A DNA stretch of 64,000 nt. Source: CAZMNY01 sp964635375. Lineage in GTDB: Bacteria > Planctomycetota > Planctomycetia > Pirellulales > Pirellulaceae. Position numbers and translations under genes: made by a program. Below the pieces are notes generated by a model that had not been told where the DNA came from, made no database searches, and worked only from the letters and a program-made list of their open reading frames with translations. Each line of letters starts with the position of its first letter. The stretch's first letter is position 1. Positions 7,635 through 17,400 of the stretch are shown here, one piece after another. The stretch spans positions 1-64,000 of the forward strand of contig CAZWOU010000012.1 of NCBI GenBank assembly GCA_964635375.1, in the 5' to 3' direction.

Positions 7635-9467
7635 ATGTTTGGGCCTGTTTTTGCACGCGAAGCGGCCACCTCGCCGCGACGACCAAGGCACTTCTTGCAG
7701 CGGGGAATCTACCTCACCGCGGTCTTGGTGCTGATGTGTACGGCTTGGCTGCTGCTGACTGGCGCCCAATTGATCCGCAATGTGGGAGACATGTCCCGGT
7801 TTGGCGCGATTCTGTTCCAGATACTCTCACCGATTCAACTGGCCCTGCTGACTTTCCTGGCCGCTTTCGGCGCCGCCAGCGCGGTATCGCAAGAAAAAGA
7901 CAAACGGACCTTGCTGCTCCTCCTGCTGACTCGGATGCGCAATCACGAGTTGGTGCTGGGGAAGATGCTGGCGAGCTCACTCAATGTTCTGGTCATGTTG
8001 GCGGCGAGTTTTCCGGTGTTCCTGGCGATCACTTTGTTTGGGGGCGTATCGACGAGCCAAGTCGTCTCGGTCTTCGCCGTGACGTTGACGACCGTTCTTG
8101 CCGCGGGGAGCCTGGGCGTCCTAGTCGCCTTCTGGCGGGAAAAGACGTTCCAAACCCTGGCTTTGACTGCGGTGATGCTGCTGATGTGGCTGGGCCTCTG
8201 GGAAGCGGTGCAACTGAATCTGTTTGGAACGGAGATTCTCGGCTTGCAGAGCCAAGCGTGGGCAGAGGCGTTTAGCCCAATTCGCGCGATCCATGCAGCG
8301 GCCAGGCCCGAGCTGAACCCAACTTGGTTCGTTAGCCAATCCACGCTGACCTATCTCATTTGCTCGCTGCTCGGCGCTGCATTGCTCAACGGAGTCGCAG
8401 TCGCTTTCGTACGTGTATGGAATCCGTCGCGCGAAGTCCGTCCCGGCCAAGCCAACGAAGAGGGCGAATCGAGCATCTGGGGCCCTGCCGACGATGGCAA
8501 AGTGAGCAGTGCGAGTGATTCGGAGGGGCAACGCTCCGGTCACGTTGACGCCCGCGTTCGGGCGGCTTCGAGCGACAGTCGGCGGGTCTGGGATAACCCG
8601 GTATTGTGGCGGGAAGTTTGCACTTGGGCCTATGGCCGGAAGGTGCTCATCATCCGTTTCGTCTACCTGGTGCTGTTTGCGATGGTTGCCGCAGCGCTCT
8701 TGCTGACTCAGGCGGGGCCCGACATCGCGACGGGGCTGAGCTCGATTGTTCCCAGGTCGGCTCAACCTTTGGCGCCCTTTCTGCTCGTCAGTCTCGTGAT
8801 CGTCAACGCGCTGGCGGTAACCTCTATCACGAACGAGCGCGACGGCCAAGCACTGGACCTGTTATTGGTCACCGACTTGTCGCCTCGAGAGTTCGTGTTT
8901 GGCAAGTTACTTGGCGTTTTTTGGGTGACGAAGGAAATGATCGTATTGCCGATCCTGCTATGCATTACGTTGTGGTGGCAAGAGAGAATCGGCGGTGAGA
9001 ATCTCATCCTCTTGATAGGCGGTCTGTTGACCATGAACGGGTTTGCCGCAATGCTCGGCGTGCATTGCGGGATGACTTACGCCAACAGTCGCACATCGAT
9101 TGGGGCGAGCTTGGGAACTCTGTTCTTCTTGTTCCTGGGCGTGGTCACGCTGATGGCGATGATGATCTCTTTCAGCGGATCCTTTCAGACTCAGTTGACT
9201 CCATTCCTGGCCTTCATTTTGGGCGGGAGCGTCGGACTATACGCCGCCTTGGGTTCGCGAAATCCATCGCAGGCTATTCTGTTAGCGGCTTTGATGTTGC
9301 CAATCGCCACCTTCTACTCGATCACTAGTTTTCTGCTCGATCACATGATGGCGGTTTTCCTGGTGACAGTTGGCACGTATGGCTTTACGATTGCGGCAAT
9401 GTTGATGCCGGCGATCGGCGAATTCGACATCGCAATGGGACGAACAAAAACGGCTGAGGAGGAGTAG
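7635..9467 (+). CDS. ABC-2 type transporter permease, two membrane modules
   Basis: A 610-residue membrane protein with two similar halves. The first (about 20-250) and second (about 330-600) each have about six membrane helices. Both carry the characteristic segment E-K-D/E-R-D...LLLLLLTxMxxHExVxGK (first half) and ERDGQALDLLLVTDLSPREF (second half) typical of ABC-2/gliding-type permeases that sit after an elongated cytoplasmic coupling helix. A hydrophilic linker (about 265-320) joins the halves. ATG 7635 has GGAAA seven bases upstream; a TTG at 7623 is the alternative. No ATP-binding subunit gene is adjacent, so the ATPase must come from elsewhere. Confidence 0.85.
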   Translation: MFGPVFAREAATSPRRPRHFLQRGIYLTAVLVLMCTAWLLLTGAQLIRNVGDMSRFGAILFQILSPIQLALLTFLAAFGAASAVSQEKDKRTLLLLLLTRMRNHELVLGKMLASSLNVLVMLAASFPVFLAITLFGGVSTSQVVSVFAVTLTTVLAAGSLGVLVAFWREKTFQTLALTAVMLLMWLGLWEAVQLNLFGTEILGLQSQAWAEAFSPIRAIHAAARPELNPTWFVSQSTLTYLICSLLGAALLNGVAVAFVRVWNPSREVRPGQANEEGESSIWGPADDGKVSSASDSEGQRSGHVDARVRAASSDSRRVWDNPVLWREVCTWAYGRKVLIIRFVYLVLFAMVAAALLLTQAGPDIATGLSSIVPRSAQPLAPFLLVSLVIVNALAVTSITNERDGQALDLLLVTDLSPREFVFGKLLGVFWVTKEMIVLPILLCITLWWQERIGGENLILLIGGLLTMNGFAAMLGVHCGMTYANSRTSIGASLGTLFFLFLGVVTLMAMMISFSGSFQTQLTPFLAFILGGSVGLYAALGSRNPSQAILLAALMLPIATFYSITSFLLDHMMAVFLVTVGTYGFTIAAMLMPAIGEFDIAMGRTKTAEEE

Positions 9468-9604
9468 CCCAAGTCTCCCTCGTGCGCGGACAACTTACGG
9501 AAAGCGGTTGGCGTCATCGTCTCCAAGGGATGGCGGAGACGCCAACAGAGGCGGACCGAATCTCAAGTTGACAAGGCACTCGTAAGGCGGGCTCCAAAAC
9601 GATC

Positions 9605-10861
9605 GTGATCATATGGCAGGAATGTTGGCCTTGGTTGGCCGCAATGACGGCCCTGTTGGCGTGTTCTGCGTTTTTCTCAGCGAGTGAAGCGGCCTTGTTT
9701 TCACTTCGGCCGGCGGACCGCAGGGATTTGCGAGACGAAGCCATGGGAAGAGTCGCCGCATCGCTGCTGCTCGACCCCGACCGACTGCTCTCCGCGATCC
9801 TGTTCTGGAATTTGGTGCTCAATCTGGCCTACTTCGCGGTCGTCTCGATCGTCTGCTTCAAACTGCAAGCAACCGCTCCCACGGGAACCTCGTGGGTCTT
9901 TGCCGCAGGCGCGCTCATGGCTGTCATTTCCTTCGGCGAAATGTTGCCCAAAACCATGGGTGTGCTCGGCGCCAAGAAACTGTCAAGAAGCGTTGGTCGG
10001 TCCGTACAAGCTGCGGTGGCGGTTCTCGATCCGATCATGCCCGCGTTGCGACTGGTGACGCGAGTCTCCCAGCGACTTCTCTGGCCGGGATTGCCAGCTG
10101 AACCCTACTTGGAGCTCGAAGACCTTGAGCAAGCGATCACGGTTTCGCGCGAAGACCAAGCGTTGGCCGACCAAGAGCGAATCGTACTGAAGAACATTGT
10201 CTCGCTGTCCGACATACGCATCGACGAATGGATGAGGCCGCGAACTCAGTTTACTTCCTTTCGGCCGCCTGTTTCGCTTTCAGACTTGAACGGTCGGATT
10301 ACGCCGAGCGGGTATTTGCTGGTGACCGAAACGTCATCGGACGACGTTTCCGCGGCCCTGCATTTGACGGGTCTCTCTTCGCTGCCGGACGAGAACCTGG
10401 AAGCGTTGGCCGCGCCTGTCGTCACTTTGCCCTGGTGCGCGACCGTCGCGCAAGCCCTTGAATCGATGTCGAGCATGGAGCTCGATGTGGCTGTGATCGT
10501 AAATGAATATGGCGATACGATCGGGATTCTCACCCGTGAGGATATCCTCGACACGATCTTCAATTTCAGCCCGAGCCGCAGCAAGATGCTCATGAATGAA
10601 AAGCCTATCCATGACATCGCCGACGGCGTCTGGATCGTCGCGGGCGTCACCAGCCTGCGCCGGCTGAGCAAGTATCTCGACATGCCGCTGCCGGCGAGCA
10701 GGTGCGTTACGGTGGCCGGCGTTGTTCAAGAGCGGCTGCAGAAATTGGCCAGCGAAGGGGATCGCTGCCACTGGGGCCAGTTCGAGCTTCAAGTCATCGA
10801 GACGCCTCAGCGAGGGCACATGTTAATTCGAGTGACGCTCGATCGAGGTCGCTCGCAATGA
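9605..10861 (+). CDS. CNNM/HlyC-type transporter-like protein (DUF21, CBS, CorC_HlyC)
   Basis: A 418-residue membrane protein. The N-terminal DUF21 region has three to four helices and the SASEAALFSL motif near the start. Then comes a CBS pair (about 200-320), of which the first is degenerate and the second is clear (VAVIVNEYGDTIGILTREDI), and a C-terminal CorC_HlyC domain (about 330-415). The family is linked to Mg2+ or Co2+ transport or homeostasis. It starts with GTG 9605; an ATG at 9644 would delete part of the first helix. The end overlaps the next gene by four bases (ATGA), and the two are paralogues. Confidence 0.85.
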   Translation: MIIWQECWPWLAAMTALLACSAFFSASEAALFSLRPADRRDLRDEAMGRVAASLLLDPDRLLSAILFWNLVLNLAYFAVVSIVCFKLQATAPTGTSWVFAAGALMAVISFGEMLPKTMGVLGAKKLSRSVGRSVQAAVAVLDPIMPALRLVTRVSQRLLWPGLPAEPYLELEDLEQAITVSREDQALADQERIVLKNIVSLSDIRIDEWMRPRTQFTSFRPPVSLSDLNGRITPSGYLLVTETSSDDVSAALHLTGLSSLPDENLEALAAPVVTLPWCATVAQALESMSSMELDVAVIVNEYGDTIGILTREDILDTIFNFSPSRSKMLMNEKPIHDIADGVWIVAGVTSLRRLSKYLDMPLPASRCVTVAGVVQERLQKLASEGDRCHWGQFELQVIETPQRGHMLIRVTLDRGRSQ

Positions 10862-11826
10862 CGCCATTTACGATAACCTTGCTATTCCTCCTGGGGCTCT
10901 TCTTCAGCGCTTTCTTTAGCGGGTCGGAAACCGGTTTCTACCGACTCAATCGGATCCGACTGATTTTTGACGCCAGAAGCGGCGACAAGATCGCCGGTTT
11001 GCTGCTCTGGCTGACGAACCACCCAACGCTCGTTGTCGGCGCCACGCTCGTCGGGAACAACCTGGCAAACTACCTCACCTCATTCGCGATCGTGGCGATG
11101 GTCTCACAGTCGCATTGGGATTCGCGGTGGAGTGAACTCGGAGCAACGGTTGCGATGTCGCCGATTGTGTTTGTCTACGGAGAACTGCTACCCAAGAGCG
11201 CATTCTTTCGTGCGCCCAATCGGCTCATTCGGCTCGGCGGACCGCTGATGATTGTGTGTGTCGCGATCTTCGCACCGGTCGCCGGACTACTTTGGGCGAT
11301 CGGCCTAGCCCTGCAGAGAATGCTTGGCGAAACGCCGCTGCAATTCCGCCAATCCGTGGCTCGCCACGAACTGCAGCAGATATTTCAGGAGGGACATGAC
11401 GTCGGATTGCTGATGTCGTCTCAGCAGCGGCTGAGCCGCAATTTATTTGGAGTCGCTTCGAGGCCCGTTCGGGGCTTCTGCGCACCGCCTCATCAGTTGC
11501 TTGACACGCGTTTAGGCGAACCGAAAGAGCGACTCTTGGAAATCGCAGCGCGGCGCGGCCTGACGTCGGCGCCAATACTCGATCCCGTAGACGGCGAGAC
11601 GTGGATGGGATACGTCCGCATCGTCGACCTCTACCTCAACGACTCACCCACAATCGACGCGATTCGCCCACTGCCTCAGGTGTTGAGCGAGGAAAGCTAT
11701 CTCGATGCTCTGATGTACCTTCAAGATCAAGGCGAGAAGATGGCCCAGGTTCTCGGACCGGACGGCAGCCCCGTCGGTCTGGTCTTTGCCGAAAGCTTGG
11801 TCGAGCCCTTATTTCGCAACCGGTGA
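10858..11826 (+). CDS. CNNM/HlyC-type protein lacking the C-terminal CorC domain
   Basis: A 322-residue paralogue of the preceding protein. The DUF21 region starts at the ATG (FFSAFFSGSETGFYRLN, with three to four helices), followed by a degenerate CBS-like region (about 190-320). It stops without a CorC_HlyC domain, so it is about 100 residues shorter than its neighbour. The ATG overlaps the previous stop. The pair may act as a heterodimer, as CNNM-type proteins dimerise through CBS domains; this is inference. Confidence 0.85.
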   Translation: MTPFTITLLFLLGLFFSAFFSGSETGFYRLNRIRLIFDARSGDKIAGLLLWLTNHPTLVVGATLVGNNLANYLTSFAIVAMVSQSHWDSRWSELGATVAMSPIVFVYGELLPKSAFFRAPNRLIRLGGPLMIVCVAIFAPVAGLLWAIGLALQRMLGETPLQFRQSVARHELQQIFQEGHDVGLLMSSQQRLSRNLFGVASRPVRGFCAPPHQLLDTRLGEPKERLLEIAARRGLTSAPILDPVDGETWMGYVRIVDLYLNDSPTIDAIRPLPQVLSEESYLDALMYLQDQGEKMAQVLGPDGSPVGLVFAESLVEPLFRNR

Positions 11827-11833
11827 ACGAGGG

Positions 11834-12085
11834 CTACGTCGTCGCGGTTTCGACAGGCGACTTGCTGTATCCGAGCCCCGTGACGACTCCCAGTATTTCT
11901 TCATAGCTGATGAAGCGGCGGCGGTGCTGCAATTTGTATTCGTCGATCGCCCTCCCCAGCTCGGCCGCATCAGGTGATAGGCTGTCATGGCTGTCCGCAA
12001 ATTGGCGGCGTTCGCGACCCAAAGCCGCCGAATCTTGGTTCGAACGACGATCGCGAAATGACGAATTGCCTTCAAACGTCGACAT
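11834..12085 (-). CDS. small conserved planctomycete protein
   Basis: An 83-residue soluble protein. The C-terminal half (LGRAIDEYKLQHRRRFISYEE and LGVVTGLGY) matches a short conserved sequence that I associate with planctomycete genomes: a charged helix, RRRFI, an Glu-Glu-Ile/Met-Leu helix and LGY. The N-terminal part is polar and probably disordered. No function is known. It converges with the preceding gene with only seven bases between the stops. Confidence 0.65.
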   Translation of the reverse strand: MSTFEGNSSFRDRRSNQDSAALGRERRQFADSHDSLSPDAAELGRAIDEYKLQHRRRFISYEEILGVVTGLGYSKSPVETATT

Positions 12086-12376
12086 AGCACTGACTCCCCG
12101 ACTCGAGATAGAGCAAAATGCGGCCAGCAGCTAGTTCGGCCACCAAGTATATGTAGCTCACAGAATCAGAACTGGTTGCTTCATTTCCATGGCGGACTTG
12201 CAATCTGCGTAGACGCGACTACCGCGCCCACTGCTGGCGCACGCCATATCGGCACAACCGGCACAACCGTTTGGTCAAGGCCGTCGGGGGCCAATCGCAG
12301 CCGACTCGCCGAGACCGTCCCAATCATGCGAAGATTCTGGATGGCAACCGCCGTCGCGTTTCCAGGCACGGCCTAG

Positions 12377-13363
12377 CTAGCGACGTGGATTGGCTGGTTC
12401 TGTTTGGGCTAGGCGGCGGTTGATTTGAATGGCTTGAGCGTGGTTGGGCGCCATCAGCAAGGCAGCTTCGATCGCCATTCTTGCGCCCGAGAGATTCCCA
12501 GCCGCCTGCTGAGATTCAGCCAGTCGGACGAGGATGTTGGGATTGTTCGGCTGCAGCTCGGCGCAACGGCGATAGGAAACCGAAGCCGCCCGATGACGAC
12601 CGATAGACGTCTGTGCGAGAGCCCGCAGGTGGTAGAGGCCGTGGGGTGATAAATCAGGCGTCAATTGCTGCTCCAACAACGACAACGTCGCTAGAGCTCG
12701 CTGAGGTCTTCGTTGACGCTGGTAGATTCCCGCGATCGCCATCTGCACCTGAGGGTAGTGGTTCTGGATGTTGAGGGCTTCGTTGTAGCGATCCATCGCA
12801 TCATCCAAGCGACCGCGAGCCGAGAGGACATCGCCTCGAAGCGCATAGGCGCTCGCCAGACTCCGATCGGTCTGAATGGCCGTGGCAGCCGCCGTCCCGG
12901 CCTCATCCAGACTTCCTTGCTGAAGAAGCATCGTCCCCAGAGTGACGAGCCGAGTCGGGTCGCCCGCGGACAACCTCACGCTCTCCTTGAGATGCTTGAG
13001 AGCCTCCTCGTGCTCACCCCGCCGCCACAGCGTCTCGGCGTACATCGCGTGGGCGCGCTCCTCCAGCGGGGAAGACTCTATCGCTTCGGCAAACAGATTT
13101 TCAGCCTCTCGAAACTTTGACCTTTGCATCGCGTCAGCGCCGCGAAGCACCTTCTGCCGAGCCGAAAGAACGTGGTCCGGCACCGGCTTGCGGCCTGAAA
13201 TCGCACAGCCCGTCGCAATCGGGAACCACAAAGCCAACACGAAACCGACTAGCGCCGAACGCCCCGATGCCGTGCGACGCTTCTTCAGCGTGCAACTGCG
13301 AGCGAGCCTCGACGAAGGCGCGATGGCAGACGAGGTGGGGCGAATGGTGCCGGGTTGCTGCAT
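12377..13363 (-). CDS. TPR-repeat lipoprotein
   Basis: A 328-residue protein with a long basic N-terminus, a hydrophobic stretch and a lipobox-like ATGC (Cys about 53), then about six to seven tetratricopeptide repeats (alternating A/L/Y/A patterns such as AYALRGDVLSARGRLDDAM and EEALKHLKESVRL). It is likely anchored to a membrane and scaffolds protein-protein contacts. I chose ATG 13363; an upstream in-frame GTG/other start lacks a clear ribosome site. Function beyond scaffold is unknown. Confidence 0.75.
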   Translation of the reverse strand: MQQPGTIRPTSSAIAPSSRLARSCTLKKRRTASGRSALVGFVLALWFPIATGCAISGRKPVPDHVLSARQKVLRGADAMQRSKFREAENLFAEAIESSPLEERAHAMYAETLWRRGEHEEALKHLKESVRLSAGDPTRLVTLGTMLLQQGSLDEAGTAAATAIQTDRSLASAYALRGDVLSARGRLDDAMDRYNEALNIQNHYPQVQMAIAGIYQRQRRPQRALATLSLLEQQLTPDLSPHGLYHLRALAQTSIGRHRAASVSYRRCAELQPNNPNILVRLAESQQAAGNLSGARMAIEAALLMAPNHAQAIQINRRLAQTEPANPRR

Positions 13364-13628
13364 GATCGATCCGAGAGAATCAAGCGACGTGGGATTTGGG
13401 CGCAAGAGGCTATCAAAACGGCTCGTAGTTCGGCAACCTCAACCAGCCCAGTTCCTGCGGTTTTCCGCCGATTCTCCCTGGACGCGTCCCTTCTGAACCA
13501 GCCAGGTCACGCACCTCGCCCACCGCGACGCCGATTCTCGGTTCTCAACGTCGTGCGGTGTACAAGATCCCCGCCAATCGGGATGATACGAGTCGCCCAC
13601 AGCCTGTTCCCGCCCCAGAGAATCGACT

Positions 13629-14066
13629 ATGTCCGTCGGCCGGTTTGAACGCGAAGAAGTACAATTTCAGTATCCAGAGAACTGGACCGTCCAGGAGCAA
13701 ACTGCCGAACTCCGCCAACTGGCGGTCACGGTGGAGAGCCCCACTGGCGGATTCTGGTCCCTGCAATGTCTGGGCAGCGACATTCGCCCTCAACAGGCAG
13801 CCGACCAGGCTCTCGAGACGATGAGAGCGGAGTACGAGCAACTCGAGGGCGAGGCAGTCGAGGAGGAATGCGGCGGCCATGTACTGCTCGGCTACGACAT
13901 CGACTTCTACTGTCTGGACCTGGTCGTCCAATCCCGCGTGCGGTCATTTGAGACCAACGGCAAGACCTATCTACTGCTTTGCCAGGCGGAAGACCGAGAC
14001 TTTGTCGAGTTGCGGCCAGTCTTCGCCGCGATCACGCTGTCGCTCACGCGTGATTTACGGAACTGA
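13629..14066 (+). CDS. conserved hypothetical protein
   Basis: A 145-residue soluble protein with no signal peptide. The start VGRFEREEVQFQYPENWTV and the alternation of beta strands and a central helix (ALETMRAEYEQLEG) look like a PsbP/DUF1795-like or SRPBCC-like small fold: the FxYPxNW phrase is typical of that group of proteins. It is transcribed divergently from the TPR lipoprotein. The function is not recognised. Confidence 0.65.
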   Translation: MSVGRFEREEVQFQYPENWTVQEQTAELRQLAVTVESPTGGFWSLQCLGSDIRPQQAADQALETMRAEYEQLEGEAVEEECGGHVLLGYDIDFYCLDLVVQSRVRSFETNGKTYLLLCQAEDRDFVELRPVFAAITLSLTRDLRN

Positions 14067-14475
14067 CGAGGCGAATTGGGTCAACGCGTCTGGCGAGTGG
14101 GCCCGACCAAGAAATAAAAAAGGCTCGGTGGAGTGGGTTCCCACCGAGCCTTTCGTGACCGTGAAAGTGGCTTGCTTGGCAGCGATAATTGCCGTCCACT
14201 CGACGGCTCGCCTTAGATCACGGTTCGCGTCAACCGTTTGCATGACCTCGGATTTGCGGGATCCGGGGTCGCGTGGGTCGCATTGCAAACGTGAAGGCGA
14301 TAAGAAAGCACGCGGCGCGCCGCTCGGCACGAGAATCTCCAATCTTAAGAAAAACTTGCCAGATTCCTGGAGAAATCGCCCACCGGCCAACTCACATTCG
14401 ACTGGTCGATTCGGCCAACTGTGTAAGAGTTACAATCCGACCAGGGCGAGCGTGAACATCTTTCAATTCGTAGTG
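14067..14475. other. Intergenic region between convergent genes, with one hairpin
   Basis: Between the stop of the conserved hypothetical gene and the stop of the giant toroid gene. A strong hairpin near its left end is annotated separately. A 111-codon minus-strand frame crosses the hairpin and is not convincing. A short RNA reading towards the hairpin is possible but unsupported. Confidence 0.4.
14113..14153. terminator. bidirectional terminator hairpin between convergent genes
   Basis: Ten-base perfect stem GGCTCGGTGG / CCACCGAGCC with a nine-base loop, flanked by an A-rich run on the left and TTTC on the right. It has the better T-tract when read on the minus strand, as end of the TPR-ExbB-ExbD-toroid operon, but lies 325 bases past that stop; on the plus strand it is 55 bases past the conserved hypothetical gene. 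Confidence 0.7.
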
Positions 14476-17400
14476 TCACCGCCCGGTGAACTCATTCAAC
14501 GGCATGTGTCGAAAGCGGACTTCCAAGGAGAGCAGATTGAGCGTGGTCACAAAGAGCCGGCCAGCTTGCGCGCCCCAGCGATCGGGAACTGGGCGAATCG
14601 GATCCCAGCTTCCCGCTTGAGGCCCCTGCTGCACCTGCGTGCGAAGAAGCCTCGGGCGAAGCGATTCGTTCCACTTCTCCCAATACTCCCCCTTCATATG
14701 AAACATCACTTGGGTCGCGTAATACCAGTAATAGGTATCCCGACGGGCATCATAGGCCGACTTGTCGTCGACGCCGGGAAGTCGGTCGAGCAGGTAGACG
14801 GCGCCCTTCTTCATCGAGACAGAATCACGATTCTGGCCCGCATAGAATTTCATCAGCAGCCCGACGGCGGTCATGGTGGTCGTCGGATTGCGACCGTGCC
14901 GCTGGGTCGGCGTATCGGGAGCGTCAGGGTTATAGCGGAACTTCTCGCCTGAGGGCCCCGTGGAAGCTCGCTCCAGCCAGCGATCAATCCGCTCGTAGGT
15001 GTCGTCAGCGACATCTAGCCCAGCCAGTTGACCGCTCTTGAGCGCCATCATCATCCATCCCGTAACCGACGTGTCGCCGGCCCCTTGGGGCGTGTAACGC
15101 CAGCCGCCGGATTTGGGGTCCTGGGCGTAGGCGATGAAGTCGAGCGCCTTCTGAGCCGGTTCCTTGAGGGCGGGGTCCTGGGTCATGCCGTAGGCTTCGG
15201 TCAGAGCCAAGGCGGCGATCCCATGGCTGTACAGCCAGACGGCTGAATTCGAAAACTCATCCGAAGGCAGGTAAAGGTCGCCGTTGTCCTTCTGAATCGA
15301 AACCAGAAACTGAACTGCGGCGTTGCAGTTCGCCTTGTATTCGTAATCCTTGTGATGGTACCCGGCGCCTTGGAACGCTAGCAAAGCGAGTCCGGTGGCG
15401 GCCGTGTCTGAGCTCATTTGAGCTTCGCGGGCGTCGTAGCCCTGCAGGGTCCAGCGACCGTCTTCTAGTTGGTTTCGGGCGAGGAAAGCGAGCCCTAGAT
15501 CGATCGCTCTCTCAGTTTGGGGTCCAAGTCGATTTCGGCGACCGCTGGGATTGCGGCCGGCAAAAGCCTCCTTGGCAACCACGACGCTCGAGTTCAGGCT
15601 GAGCGCGCCCCCGGTGTCTTTCTTGAGGTATCGCACGGGGCGGGTGTGGACTTGCATGCTGTCGCGTTGGGCGCGGCGCGAGTTGAGCCCTGCGTTGATG
15701 GCGGCGATCGAGCCCAGCCCACCAGGGCCTTCCTTCGCGGCCGACTCAACCGCGATCGCGCCAGCCGCTTGCCGTCGCAGCGCAGCCGTCTGATCTCCAA
15801 ACTGGGCGGAAGGCCCCTCCATCATGGCAACCGGAATGTCACCGGGCGACGGTGCGCCAACAAAGCTTGCCTGACTGGAGGGTGCGAACTGGCGAGCTGA
15901 CCGCCGGGCCGTTGCATTGCTGGTCGAATCGGATATCTCCGGCCCGCCGCCCGCTCCGCCGCCGTCAGCTCGCTGGGCTGTCGCACTGGCAAGGGCGCCT
16001 GTCGGCAATTCGCCCGGACTACCGCCCGGACTGTCCGAAATCGTCGGTTCCGACTCGCTGGCGTTCTGCTTGCCAACACTGGCTGAGGAGGCGGCGATGG
16101 GCGAACCGGACGGTTCTCCAGTTGAGCTTGTTTGGCCCGCAATCGCGATTGTCTCAGCTTGGCTTGCTGCGGCGAAGCTGGGACCTGTGCTGCGTCGCGA
16201 CAAACTGGGCGAGCCGCCGCCGATCTTGGGCGCCCCTGTCGAGCCGTCAGCCACTTCAGCGCGGGCCGATTGAGCGTCGCCAAGGCGCGTGGACGCGAGC
16301 TCGCCTCCGCCCGCTTCCGCAGCGGCCGAATTGGCGGGCGCCCCATTGTTGCTCAGGCGGCCAATCTCACCGGCAGCTGCGACGGCTTCCACAGAGGCTG
16401 GCGCGGTCGCATTGCCGGCAACGGACTCGGCTGGGGCTGGGTCGAGGGCCACGCGAGCGCCGGCGATCGCCAATTGAGGCGCGCCGCCCCGCATCCGCTC
16501 AGCCAGTCGCCGGGCGCGTTTCTTCTCCTCGTCTTCCTCATCGTCATCCTCTTCCTCGCCCGAGCTCGTTGCCGGCTCGGCCAGTTCGCCGCCCAATTCA
16601 GCCCGAGCCAATTGGGGCGAACCGAGCTCGGCAGCCTCACTGGTGGTCGTCGATTCGGCCGAAGACGGCTGGCCGCTGGCGGTCGAGGTCGCTTCCGACG
16701 CTTGGGCTCGTTCGCCCAGACTCGAAGCGACTGAGGCTTGTAACGGCTGGCTCTGGCCCCCCGCTTCCGCCGTCTGGGCGGGACTGCCGACGCCATCCAC
16801 AGCCACGACCAATTCCGGTGAGCCCAATGACCGACGCCGGGTCGGTTGAGGGTCGCCATCACTGTGAACTTCGGGTTGACCGCCGCCCGCAGAACGATTG
16901 CGAGCTGCACCACTTTCCGAGACGACACGGGTCGGCCCGAGATCGATTTCGGTCGCCCCCGCCGCGCCGGTGATCGAGGCGCTCTCAGCATTCGAAAGCG
17001 ACTGCTCGAGAGCTGCGGAAGCGGAAGAATCCAACTCGGCAACTCGACTGGTTGCTGAGGAATTGGCCACCGTCACCTCTTGGGGAGCGAACACCGAAGT
17101 GCTCCGCTCGCTCATCGCTCGTGTGTTTCTCGTCAGCGCTGGCGCCTGCGGCCGAAGGGCTGGCCCCTGGGGCGTGTCCTGGGTAGCCACACGTCGCCGC
17201 GCTGCGGATGAGGCGACTTGTGAAGGCGTGTCAGCAGCGGGGGACGAGCGATCGAGGTTGGGTGATCCACCCGCGCCTGCCACACCGCTCTGGCCGCGAT
17301 TCATCGCCATAGCGGACGGCTCGACAGTCGGTCGACCGTCAGCCGCGCCGGCCGATGCGGTCTCCGCACTCTGCGACCTCGCCGTGGACGCCACGGAAAT

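Noticed and set aside
7489..7686. Minus-strand frame of 65 codons with a protein-like translation (KWTSRDGKTGRITAPPGEK)
   Set aside because: It overlaps the start of the permease gene on the other strand and has no ribosome site; kept as a possibility but not called.
14055..14390. Minus-strand frame of 111 codons
   Set aside because: It overlaps the bidirectional hairpin and the upstream gene end; no protein features.
13879..14952. Plus-strand frame of 357 codons
   Set aside because: It starts inside the conserved hypothetical gene in another frame, crosses the terminator hairpin and runs antisense to the toroid gene.
14476..15510. Toroid domain as a second squalene cyclase
   Set aside because: No DxDD acid motif and the domain is only about half the length of a cyclase.
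15852..16973. Long plus-strand frame (373 codons) opposite the toroid gene
   Set aside because: It is antisense to the Ala/Ser/Arg-rich linker; its Arg/Pro-rich translation is a composition effect.
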